Source: Patescibacteria group bacterium (GTDB taxonomy: Bacteria > Patescibacteriota > Gracilibacteria > UBA1369 > PNNO01). Taken from it: 26,085 nt of DNA. Below, piece after piece: positions 16,340 through 24,502 of this stretch (position 1 is its first letter; each line of letters starts with the position of its first letter). The translations under genes were made by a program, and so were the position numbers. Location of the stretch: contig JAJRYP010000022.1 in NCBI GenBank assembly GCA_024275695.1, positions 1-26,085 of the forward strand. Direction: 5' to 3'. Below the pieces are notes generated by a model. It saw nothing but the letters and a program-made list of their open reading frames with translations, had not been told where the DNA came from and searched no databases.

Positions 16340-18076
16340 ATGCGCAAAACAGCTATTTCCATAATAAGTATGCTATGTTTCCTCACAATTACTCCTTCCG
16401 TACATGCGGAAATGTATATTATGGGACCTGCGGAACAAATCTTCAAAGACGTGCCTAAACAAAGCCAATTCTTTGACTCTATCAGCTATTTTTCTACAGA
16501 GGTTCCGATTATTTATCAAGAACGTGCTTATTTTAAGCCGCTTGATAAAGTAACCAAGGCTGAATTTTTCAAATTATTAATTGCAAGTACAGGTTACACT
16601 CCCCAGGCAAATAAAGATTACGATATCCCTTTTCATGATATCGTTGGAGACGAATGGTTCGCCCCATATATCTATGAAGCGCTTAACAGAGGATTAATAA
16701 ACTTTTCAGAAGAAAATCCGAACTTTTCGCCGGGAAATATAATTACACGACTTGAAGGAGTAAAATTAGTGCTCAAGGCCTATGATTTTAACTACAACGT
16801 AACGGAAACCTCAAGCACGGGATATATTGACGTCCCACGTACTTCAAAATATGCAAAAATTGCACAACTTGCCTATGAAATGCAGCTTTTAAACGATTAT
16901 AAATCACGTCGGTTTGAGTCTGAAACGGAACTTAATCGAGCTCAAGTTATTCGTATTTTATATCAAATACATTTAAATAAAGATTTTGACATAAGTTCCG
17001 TGGCAAAATCCGCGGGCGATCTGACTTCCGAAGAAAATTTTCGGATAATGCTTGAAGTATGGGAAAAAATCAATAATGAATATATTAACAAAGGAGAGAT
17101 AGACAAGAATGAACTCGTTTATGGTGCAATTTCAGGAATGGTTGCAAGTCTTAATGATCCTTACAGTGTTTTTTTCGAGCCAATCGAAGCAAGTGATTAT
17201 AAAGATTCTTTAGATGGATCTTCCTTTGAAGGAATCTGAGCATATTTAAATGTGGAAAACGATCAAGTCGTTATTATTACACCATTAAAAGGATCCCCGG
17301 CAGAAGATGCCGGTTTGAAACCAAATGACAAAATTATTGAAGTAGACGGTGCTTCTGTTCTAAATTTTTCTTTGGAGGATGTTGTTAATATGCTTCGAGG
17401 ACCCGAAGGTAGCACGGTACAAATAAAAATTCTTCGAGATAATATGACGTTAATTAAAAACATCACAAGAGCGACAATTGATATTCCATATGTTGAAAGT
17501 GAAATAAAAAACGGGGTAGGTGTTATTTATTACAACCAGTTTACGAATAATTCTCATTCACAATTTGTTAAGCAAATTGAATCTTTAACTTCACGGAAAG
17601 TAAAAGGTTTTGTAATCGATTTCAGAAATAATCCGGGCGGATATCTTTCCAGTGCCAAGCAGTTGGTTTCGCATTTCCTTGCCGATGGTCAACCTTATGT
17701 AAAACTTGAATTTGCAAACGGACACACACAAATTGGAAAAACAAGCGGTTCGGCGGATTTAAGCGAATATCCGGTTGTGGTAATCATTAATGGAGGATCT
17801 GCATCCGCTTCCGAAATTGCGGCCTTGGCATTAAGTGAATTATATAACGCGCCAATAGTTGGAGAAACCTCTTTTGGGAAAGGAAAAATTCAAGAAATAA
17901 TTACATATGACGACGGATCTTCTCTAAAACTAAGTACTGCAAAATGGCTATCACCGCTCGGAACATATATCGACGGAAAAGGAATAACTCCGGATTACCC
18001 CGTTGAATTAAATGATGCGGATATTGAACGTTCCTATGATCCGCAGCTTGAAAAAGCATTACAACTTTTGAAATAA
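16340..18076 (+). CDS. SLH-domain carboxyl-terminal processing protease (S41), in-frame TGA at codon 300
   Basis: A secreted protease of the CtpA/S41 family anchored by S-layer homology domains, 578 residues if the TGA at 17237-17239 is read. Residues 1-23 are a signal peptide. Three SLH-like repeats follow (about 35-215; FKDVP, FHDIVGDEWFAPYIYEAL, YIDVPRTSKY). Next are the S41 N-terminal segment (GAISGMVASLNDPYSVFF), a PDZ domain starting FEGI-x-AYLNVEND, and the protease domain. The catalytic pair appears as Ser in NGGSASASEIAAL and Lys in GETSFGKGKIQE. TGA stands where S41 proteases have the conserved second Gly of FEGIGA; GGA to TGA is one base. The frame is unbroken on both sides. It is divergent from the FecR gene and ends in TAA. 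Confidence 0.9.
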
Positions 18077-18078
18077 CT

Positions 18079-20511
18079 TTATTTTTCGTCGTAGTTTAAC
18101 TCTGCCGGCGGTTCATCAATCGTGGGCTTGGGCTGTGGAGCTTCAGGAACCGGCGTAGGTTCGGTTTGTGCTTCTGTTGACTCTGATGAAATCTCGGTCT
18201 CGGGAAGCGCTTTCGGAGTTTCCTCTAAAGCGGGTTCCGATGCTGTCTCAGCCGCTGATTCAGCCTCGGCCGCTGATTCTTCAGCCGCTCCGTAAACAAC
18301 TTCCTCAGCCTCCGCTCGAAGCATTTCTTCCGGATTTGTTGTTACAAGTTTATCTTCTCCGTAAGAGGCAATTACCTGAATTGCAACATGTTTAGTCCCT
18401 GCAAAAAAAAGTCCTTGTCCAATTCCACTATTCAAAAGCATATATTTCTCTCCTTCCGTAAGATTAAATATTTTTTGAAGCATATCAAGTGCTGCGGGAG
18501 CTTGTTTTAACAATAATTGCATCGATGAATTAGTAATAATCGGTTTGCCGAATTTGTTATTAACAAAATCTTCAACATCCTGAGTAATTGTAGTTACACC
18601 AAGATAGTATTTTCGCGCACGCTTTACGAGTCCATACAAAAAATTCGCCGAATCATCATGCTGCATAAGCGACCATGCTTCATCAATAACAAGTAGACGT
18701 TTTTTAAGCGAACTTCTAACTTTATTCCAAATAAAATTCAAAATAATATACATCGCGATAGGTCTGAGTGCGTCTTCAAGATCTCTAATACTAAATACAA
18801 CAAGTCCGGATGACAAATCTACGTTTGTCGGCTTATTAAAAATTCCCGCATAAGTTCCTTGAGTATATTTTGCAAGACGAACCGCAAGATTTCGCGCTCC
18901 TTCCATAGAATTTAAAATATCGTAAAGATCCCCCATCGTAGGAGCCGGGAACGACGACGGATCTTCAATTTCCATAGTAATTCCACGCAGTGCATAAACA
19001 TCGGTAAGAGCTTTATCAAGCATACCTTCTTCTTCCGGAGTAACTCCCCCAAGCATAATCTTTAAAAGACCATGCAGTGAAATAATATTCGCACGCAATA
19101 AATCCCCCGGCTGCACGACTTCATCTTTTAGCGGAGCAGGCAAATCAAAAGGATTGATACGTCTGTCCGCATTTAACGAAACATCCATATATGCCCCGCC
19201 AACCGTATTGCAAAGCTCTAAATACTCCTTCTCCGGATCGATAATAATCACATCGGTTCCAAACATTAAAGACCTTAAAATTTCTAATTTAACCGCGTAA
19301 GATTTACCCGCACCCGATTTCGCAAACACTACTGAGTTAGCATTTTCAAGCGAAAATCTATCAAAAATAATTAAGCTGTCGTTATGACGATTAAGTCCGT
19401 AAAGAATTCCTTTATTCGAAGTAAGTTCGGCGGAATTGAAAGGAAACATTGTTGAAAGCGGAGATGTATTCATGTTTAGAGTTGTTTCAAGCTCATCGGA
19501 ACAAATCGGAAGACATGTATTAAATGCATGTTCCATTTGGAAATCTGCTTTTTTGGTTAATACAAGCTTCCCTCCAAGAAGTGTCTCCATTTGTTTCGCA
19601 ACCTTTGTAAGCTTCTTTTTATCCTCCGCAAAAACAGTAAAATACAAACCAAGTTGGAAGAATTTTTCCTGTCCGCGTTGAATTTCAGTCCTTAATTGTT
19701 CCGCATCTTCCAAAGCTGTTTCAATTGCAGGGTCGCGAACATTGCCCTTATCCTGAGCGATACGAATTGCAGACTGCATTTGCGCAACTTTTCGTTTAAG
19801 AACTTTCATAATCGCTCCGGAATCAATCGGATAAATGAATTGTGAAATATGCATTGAAACATCATAATTGATAACCGGAGAGAGCCAGTTAGCGTCAAGA
19901 TATCGAGGATAGGCATAGACATAGAAACTTTGAGCATACATACCTTCAACACGTAATTTGTCATATTCGATGTCCATTGAAGAAGGCGCTATCAAATCAC
20001 GAATGGATGAAAGACCCTCCTGATAGAGTTTTTCGGCCTCCATCAATCTCTTTTTTTCTTCAGGAGTAATTGTGGATTTTTGACCTTTCGCTTTTGAGGC
20101 CTCTGTTTTTTGAACAGTTTGCTTTACAAGATCAGCCCTTTTCTTTTCGCTTATTGAAAAAAGTTCTTTGAAATTATCAAAGATACTTTGCTTTTTTTGG
20201 GCTTCCCGAGGAGTTGGGCCTGCTTTTGGTTCCTCCGGAGTTTCAGCTTTGGACACTTCGTCTGTTTCTTCTTTTTCTGTTTCAAGTTCGTATTTCGGAG
20301 TATCTTTACCTGCGTTCGCATTTTTTACCCATGCAGGCAAATCTTTTTGAGATTCTACCTCTGAAACTTCTGTTGTTTTTGCAACTTGTGGTTCGGTTTT
20401 TCTAATCCATGCCGGAGAAGAAACGGCTTCTTCCGAAACTTTATTCGAAGTGCTTGTTTCCTCCGGTAGAGTTTGATTTTTAGTTTTTGTTTGTTTTGTA
20501 TCGTCAGGCAT
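18079..20511 (-). CDS. VirB4/TraC-like secretion or pilus ATPase
   Basis: An 810-residue ATPase of the VirB4/TraC type, which powers type IV secretion or pilus systems at the inner membrane. Walker A is AKSGAGKS (about 397-404), Walker B LLVIDEAW (about 606-613), with DPEKEYLELC and TTITQDVEDF motifs between and after. The first 130 residues and the last 90 are low-complexity, rich in Glu, Pro, Lys and Thr. The frame is open to 20577, but a promoter (20577-20549) covers that part, so ATG 20511 is chosen. No other type IV secretion gene is seen here. In CPR bacteria such ATPases are often linked to pili or DNA uptake. The stop is TAA, 2 bases from the convergent protease gene. Confidence 0.88.
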   Translation of the reverse strand: MPDDTKQTKTKNQTLPEETSTSNKVSEEAVSSPAWIRKTEPQVAKTTEVSEVESQKDLPAWVKNANAGKDTPKYELETEKEETDEVSKAETPEEPKAGPTPREAQKKQSIFDNFKELFSISEKKRADLVKQTVQKTEASKAKGQKSTITPEEKKRLMEAEKLYQEGLSSIRDLIAPSSMDIEYDKLRVEGMYAQSFYVYAYPRYLDANWLSPVINYDVSMHISQFIYPIDSGAIMKVLKRKVAQMQSAIRIAQDKGNVRDPAIETALEDAEQLRTEIQRGQEKFFQLGLYFTVFAEDKKKLTKVAKQMETLLGGKLVLTKKADFQMEHAFNTCLPICSDELETTLNMNTSPLSTMFPFNSAELTSNKGILYGLNRHNDSLIIFDRFSLENANSVVFAKSGAGKSYAVKLEILRSLMFGTDVIIIDPEKEYLELCNTVGGAYMDVSLNADRRINPFDLPAPLKDEVVQPGDLLRANIISLHGLLKIMLGGVTPEEEGMLDKALTDVYALRGITMEIEDPSSFPAPTMGDLYDILNSMEGARNLAVRLAKYTQGTYAGIFNKPTNVDLSSGLVVFSIRDLEDALRPIAMYIILNFIWNKVRSSLKKRLLVIDEAWSLMQHDDSANFLYGLVKRARKYYLGVTTITQDVEDFVNNKFGKPIITNSSMQLLLKQAPAALDMLQKIFNLTEGEKYMLLNSGIGQGLFFAGTKHVAIQVIASYGEDKLVTTNPEEMLRAEAEEVVYGAAEESAAEAESAAETASEPALEETPKALPETEISSESTEAQTEPTPVPEAPQPKPTIDEPPAELNYDEK

Positions 20512-20548
20512 ATCTTTAGAAAAATAACAAATTCTAAAATTTCTTATT

Positions 20549-20577
20549 AGTATACCAAATTTCAACATTTTTCTCAA
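20549..20577 (-). promoter_or_regulatory. Promoter of the VirB4-like ATPase gene
   Basis: On the minus strand TTGAGA (20577-20572), 17-base spacer, TATACT (20554-20549). Transcription would start near 20542, which excludes the upstream start codon at 20577. Confidence 0.65.
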
Positions 20578-20615
20578 GCTTCAATGTCTGAAAAAACCAA
20601 GCTTTAAAATTTTCC

Positions 20616-20655
20616 CTGACAAATTCTAAAATTTATGATAAATTCTTTTGGGCGA
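20616..20655 (+). promoter_or_regulatory. gyrA promoter, same design as the gyrB promoter
   Basis: CTGACA (20616-20621), 17-base spacer, TAAATT (20639-20644), five bases, GGGCGA (20650-20655). The leader to ATG 20767 is about 115 bases and contains repeat copy C. Confidence 0.75.
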
Positions 20656-20672
20656 GATAAAATCCGTTTATC

Positions 20673-20742
20673 AGACACGAGGCGAAACCGAGTGTCCGGC
20701 TGAGCCAAGGCGAAGCATAAGTGTGAGCGGAGCGAGCTCCTT
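20673..20742 (+). repeat. Dispersed repeat, copy C, in the gyrA leader
   Basis: AGACAC..GTGTCC hairpin (20673-20678 with 20692-20697), then GGCTGAGCCAAGGCGAAGC and ..GTGAGCGGAGCGAGCTCCTT. The end GGAG/CTCC followed by TTTT could act as a weak terminator before gyrA. It is 70 bases long and differs from copy A mainly in the first loop. Confidence 0.85.
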
Positions 20743-20766
20743 TTATATCTACTTTAAGTTTTAAAT

Positions 20767-23562
20767 ATGCCTGACGAAGAAAAAGAAGAAAGAAACGACT
20801 CTCCCTCGGAAGATTCTAATAAAGCCGAATCTACAGACGAAAAAGATGAGAAAATCGACCAGAAACAAGAAGAAGAGGTTACATTCGCTCGCAATTTAAA
20901 GATGCGAAGCTTATCCAAAGAAATGGAAGAATCTTATTTGGATTACGCTATGAGCGTTATTGTTTCACGCGCACTTCCAGACGTGAGAGATGGTTTAAAA
21001 CCGGTACACAGAAGAATTTTATACGCGATGCACGGATTGGGACTGCGTTCTTCAGCTTCTTTCCGAAAATCCGCCGCGGTTGTTGGTGAAGTTTTGGGAA
21101 AATATCATCCGCATGGTGACAGCGCCGTATATGAATCAATGGTTCGCATGGCTCAAGATTTTTCACTTAGATATCCAACTGTTCGCGGACAAGGTAACTT
21201 CGGATCCATTGATGGAGATAGTGCGGCGGCAATGCGTTATACGGAAGCAAAACTGGAAAAAATTTCCGATGAAATGCTTGCTGATATCGACAAGGAAACA
21301 GTTAATTGGAATGACAACTATGACGGAAGATATAAAGAACCCTATGTCTTACCTTCAAAAATACCTCAACTTCTTCTAAACGGAACAACCGGTATTGCCG
21401 TAGGTATGGCAACATCTATTCATCCTCATAATCTTGGAGAAATTATTGATGGTGTAATTCATCTGATTGATAATCCGGAAGCTACAATTGATGATTTGAT
21501 GGAATTCATTAAAGGCCCCGACTTCCCTACCGCGGGCAAAATTTATGATATTGAAGCCATTAAACAAGCATTTGTTACCGGTCGCGGAGGTATAACAATG
21601 CGTGCTCGAGCTGAAATCGAAGAAAGAAAAGGTGGCAAATATGCGATTGTAATAACAGAAATTCCATATCAGGTTAATAAGGCCTCTCTCGTTGAAAAAA
21701 TCGCCAATTTGGTACGTGATAAAAAAATAGTTGGAATTTCGGACATTCGCGATGAATCAAACAAAGACGGTATTCGCATCGTTATAGAACTTAAAAGAGA
21801 TTCGTTCCCAAAGAAAATCTTGAATCAACTGTACAAATTAACATTGATGCAGACGAATTTTAACATGAACATGATAGCTCTTGTCGATGGAATTCAACCG
21901 CGTCTTTTAAACTTAAAACAGGTACTTGAATATTTTATTATTCATAGACAGGAAGTGATCACCAGGAGAACACAATTTGAACTAAAAGTGGCAAAAAAAA
22001 GAGCACATATTTTAGAAGGATTACAAATTGCGATCGATAATATCGATGCTGTTATCGAAACAATTAAAAAATCCGAAACCAAAGAAAAAGCACATGAAGC
22101 TCTGATGAAAAAGTTCAAACTTTCGGAAAAACAAGCAACAGCTATCCTGGAAATGAGATTGCAAACTCTCGCGGGACTTGAACGCAAAAAAATCGAAGAT
22201 GAATATAAAGAAAAATTGGCATTGATTAATAAACTTGAATCGATTTTGAAAGATCCAAAGGAGATTTTAAAAATCATCAAAGAAGAACTGGCTGAAATAA
22301 AAGAAAAATATGCCGATGAAAGACGAACGGAAATCGTTCCTCAAGGACTCGGCAAATTCTCGGACAGAGATACTATTCCAAATGAACCAATGATAGTAAT
22401 TCTTTCAAAAGAAGGCTATGTAAAACGTGTTCCGCCTTCAACATTCAGAGCGCAACATAGAGGCGGAAAAGGAATTGTCGGTGTTACAACAAAAGAAGAA
22501 GATGAAATTATGATAATCAGACATGCGAAGAATCATGATAATTCTTTATTTTTTACTAACAAAGGTCGTGTATTTCAATTACCGGTTTATGAAATCCCTC
22601 AAACTTCAAGACAAGCAAAAGGTCAACCGATAGTTAACTTATTGCAACTTGGAGAAGGTGAAGTTGTAACTGCCATGCTAATTGTTAAAGATAAATTGAA
22701 AGGTGAATCGTTAATGATGGCAACAAGGAACGGAACTATCAAAAAAACCGCTGTAAGCGAATTTAAAAATGTTCGAAGAAACGGTCTTATCGCGATCAGA
22801 TTACGTGATAAAGACTCACTCGAATGGGTGCGTGAAGTATCTAAAGAAAATGAAGTTGTTATTGTTACACGAAATGGAAAATCAATCAGATTTAATGAAA
22901 AAGACATCCGTCCAATCGGTCGTGCTTCAATGGGTGTTCGAGGAATTAAACTAAAAGATAAAGATAGAGTTGTTGAAATGGATGTTGTTTCCGATCCTCA
23001 AGCCGTACTGTTTGTATTAATGGAGAATGGACTCGGGAAGAGTACGAAGGTATCGAGTTACCGCTTACAAAGTAGAGGTGGGACCGGTGTAAAAACGGCT
23101 CAAGTAACAAATAAAACAGGACATGTTGTAGGAGCGAAAATAATTGAACCTCATCATGAAGGAGATATAATTTTGATTTCAAAAAAAGGACAATTGATTC
23201 GAATGAATTTGAAAGATATTCCTACACAAGGAAGAGCAACTCAAGGAGTTTATTTAATGAGGCTTAAAGGCGGAGACAAAGTAAGCAATCTTTCCGTAAT
23301 CAGAACGGATGAACTTCAAAAAGACATTGAAAAAAGCGCAAAAGATGCTAAGGAACAACGGGAAAAAGAAGTAAAACAGGTTTATAAAGGAGTTGAAAAA
23401 TTGGTAGATCCGGAAGAAGTTACAAAGACGGAGGTTGTGGAAAAATCCGAGACAGAACCTAAGCAAGAAAAAAAGTCTAAAGAACCGGTTAAAGTTGGAA
23501 AAGCTACTAAAAAGAAGGCAGACGATAAAAAAGTAGATCCCAATCAAACGAGCTTACTATAA
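20767..23562 (+). CDS. gyrA: DNA gyrase subunit A
   Basis: The DNA-cleaving subunit of gyrase, 931 residues. An acidic, low-complexity N-terminal extension (1-40) precedes the usual start of the fold (MRSLSKEMEESYLDYAMSVI). The quinolone-determining region reads GEVLGKYHPHGDSAVYESM. The catalytic tyrosine is Tyr158 in AAMRYTEAKL. The GyrA box is QHRGGKG at about 563-569 (canonical QRRGGKG), which supports gyrase rather than topoisomerase IV. Six-blade C-terminal repeats follow, then a Lys/Glu-rich tail of about 80 residues. It ends in TAA. Its promoter is shared in design with gyrB. Confidence 0.97.
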   Translation: MPDEEKEERNDSPSEDSNKAESTDEKDEKIDQKQEEEVTFARNLKMRSLSKEMEESYLDYAMSVIVSRALPDVRDGLKPVHRRILYAMHGLGLRSSASFRKSAAVVGEVLGKYHPHGDSAVYESMVRMAQDFSLRYPTVRGQGNFGSIDGDSAAAMRYTEAKLEKISDEMLADIDKETVNWNDNYDGRYKEPYVLPSKIPQLLLNGTTGIAVGMATSIHPHNLGEIIDGVIHLIDNPEATIDDLMEFIKGPDFPTAGKIYDIEAIKQAFVTGRGGITMRARAEIEERKGGKYAIVITEIPYQVNKASLVEKIANLVRDKKIVGISDIRDESNKDGIRIVIELKRDSFPKKILNQLYKLTLMQTNFNMNMIALVDGIQPRLLNLKQVLEYFIIHRQEVITRRTQFELKVAKKRAHILEGLQIAIDNIDAVIETIKKSETKEKAHEALMKKFKLSEKQATAILEMRLQTLAGLERKKIEDEYKEKLALINKLESILKDPKEILKIIKEELAEIKEKYADERRTEIVPQGLGKFSDRDTIPNEPMIVILSKEGYVKRVPPSTFRAQHRGGKGIVGVTTKEEDEIMIIRHAKNHDNSLFFTNKGRVFQLPVYEIPQTSRQAKGQPIVNLLQLGEGEVVTAMLIVKDKLKGESLMMATRNGTIKKTAVSEFKNVRRNGLIAIRLRDKDSLEWVREVSKENEVVIVTRNGKSIRFNEKDIRPIGRASMGVRGIKLKDKDRVVEMDVVSDPQAVLFVLMENGLGKSTKVSSYRLQSRGGTGVKTAQVTNKTGHVVGAKIIEPHHEGDIILISKKGQLIRMNLKDIPTQGRATQGVYLMRLKGGDKVSNLSVIRTDELQKDIEKSAKDAKEQREKEVKQVYKGVEKLVDPEEVTKTEVVEKSETEPKQEKKSKEPVKVGKATKKKADDKKVDPNQTSLL

Positions 23563-23579
23563 TCACATTTATCTTAAAT

Positions 23580-23605
23580 GAAGCTTTAGAGCTCACGGAA
23601 GCTTC
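23580..23605 (+). terminator. Hairpin after gyrA
   Basis: GAAGCTT and AAGCTTC enclose a 12-base loop, 18 bases after the gyrA stop. A T-rich stretch comes only about 25 bases later, so it may be a 3'-end structure rather than a full terminator. Confidence 0.4.
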
Positions 23606-23663
23606 TCCAAGCGTTTACAAAAGTCCTTTTCTTTTTAGTATCAAATTTCCATTGACGAACACC

Positions 23664-23692
23664 TTGACATATGGCGAAAACCATAATATAAT
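23664..23692 (+). promoter_or_regulatory. Perfect consensus promoter of the small RNA
   Basis: TTGACA (23664-23669), exactly 17 bases, TATAAT (23687-23692). It is the only perfect consensus promoter found in the window. No open frame follows it on this strand before the terminator. Confidence 0.85.
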
Positions 23693-23698
23693 CAGGAT

Positions 23699-23772
23699 GT
23701 AGTTTGTAAAAACTACCCTGCTCGAGGATTCGAGTCCGATTTTCGGACTTCGCTACGGTGAAGTCCTTTTTT
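23699..23772 (+). ncRNA. Predicted small structured RNA of about 74 nt
   Basis: The expected start (7 bases after the -10 box) coincides with the first base of a hairpin GTAGTTT/AAACTAC (23699-23705 with 23710-23716). A second hairpin CTCGA/TCGAG follows (23721-23725 with 23730-23734), then AGTCCGA/TCGGACT (23733-23739 with 23743-23749). Last is an intrinsic terminator GGACTTC/GAAGTCC (23745-23751 with 23760-23766) with six T (23767-23772). The third and last stems share bases 23745-23749, so they are mutually exclusive. No open frame or known RNA family is recognised. It lies between gyrA and the convergent NYN gene. Confidence 0.7.
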
Positions 23773-23773
23773 A

Positions 23774-24436
23774 TTATTTCTTCTTAGATTTCTTAATTCC
23801 GCAAATATACCCTTTTGCTTTTTGAACATTAATAAACAAATGTGCCTTTTCTTTCAATGTTTTACGAATTGGATTACTCGATATAAGTATAACCTTTTTC
23901 TTTTGTTTCCTAAGATACTCCAAAAGAATGGAGAAATCATTATCACTTGTAAATATACAAATAGTGTCATAATGATCTTTTAAACGAACTACATTTAGGC
24001 ATAATTCAACGTCAAAATTGCACTTCGGAATATTTAGATATATCCCTTTTTGATCTTTTTTTGTTTTTTGTTTAAATACAGTTCTGTAAGCTTTTTTATC
24101 TGATGGAGTAAAATAATGTTTTATCCACTGTATAGGTTTAGAAACAACTCTGAATTTTTGTTTGCGAGCTTTCACATTAATATGTAAAGAAGCAGGCTTA
24201 TCTTTATCAAAACCATAATAGAAAAATTTCTTTGAAGAAAAAATATCTATGAATTTTGCTAACTTTTCAATATCTACAAATAATTTTTCATCATCTTGTA
24301 ATTTATTTTCATCCCAATCCCACACTTCTTCATCAAACCATTTATTTACATTTCCAAAATCAACAAAAGTGTAAATTTTCCCATATTCGTTTAAATCAAG
24401 TCCAATATGTTGCAGTTTAAGTGCATTTAAATCCAT
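23774..24436 (-). CDS. NYN (PIN-like) domain protein
   Basis: A 220-residue protein of the NYN/LabA-like group, predicted metal-dependent ribonucleases with a PIN-like fold. The acidic residues expected for metal binding are visible: Asp26 in FVDFGNVNKW, Asp142 in FDVELCLNVV, and Asp165/Asp167 in FTSDNDFSILLEYL. An insert rich in Lys and aromatic residues (about 85-135) and a Lys-rich end (IKKSKKK) suggest nucleic acid binding. The substrate is unknown. Its stop (TAA) is one base from the terminator of the predicted small RNA, which is transcribed towards it. It is divergent from the TSP3 gene. RNase activity is inferred from family, not shown. Confidence 0.85.
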   Translation of the reverse strand: MDLNALKLQHIGLDLNEYGKIYTFVDFGNVNKWFDEEVWDWDENKLQDDEKLFVDIEKLAKFIDIFSSKKFFYYGFDKDKPASLHINVKARKQKFRVVSKPIQWIKHYFTPSDKKAYRTVFKQKTKKDQKGIYLNIPKCNFDVELCLNVVRLKDHYDTICIFTSDNDFSILLEYLRKQKKKVILISSNPIRKTLKEKAHLFINVQKAKGYICGIKKSKKK

Positions 24437-24442
24437 AAGTTC

Positions 24443-24456
24443 TTATGATATCATAA
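24443..24456. promoter_or_regulatory. 14-bp perfect palindrome between divergent genes
   Basis: TTATGATATCATAA lies in the 66-bp gap between the NYN gene and the TSP3 gene, a typical place for an operator bound by a dimeric repressor. No regulator gene is adjacent. A-T-rich palindromes of this size can also arise by chance. Confidence 0.35.
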
Positions 24457-24502
24457 TCCCGTTCAAGGATTTTGATTATAACAAGAAATAATAAAAGAAT
24501 TA

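Noticed and set aside
17237..17239. Selenocysteine or tryptophan at the in-frame TGA
   Set aside because: The family has glycine at this position, not Cys, Sec or Trp, and no selenocysteine insertion hairpin is evident just downstream.
20512..20577. Longer N-terminus for the VirB4-like ATPase starting at 20577
   Set aside because: The region contains the -35 and -10 boxes that drive the gene, so it would not be transcribed.
23697..23702. Minimal start-stop frame ATG TAG at the small RNA 5' end
   Set aside because: It overlaps the predicted transcription start, so the ATG would not be fully in the RNA.
23721..23740. tRNA T-arm (GGATTCGAGTCC resembles GGTTCGAATCC)
   Set aside because: The loop has the wrong length, no acceptor or anticodon stem can be drawn, and the bases fit other hairpins of the predicted small RNA better.
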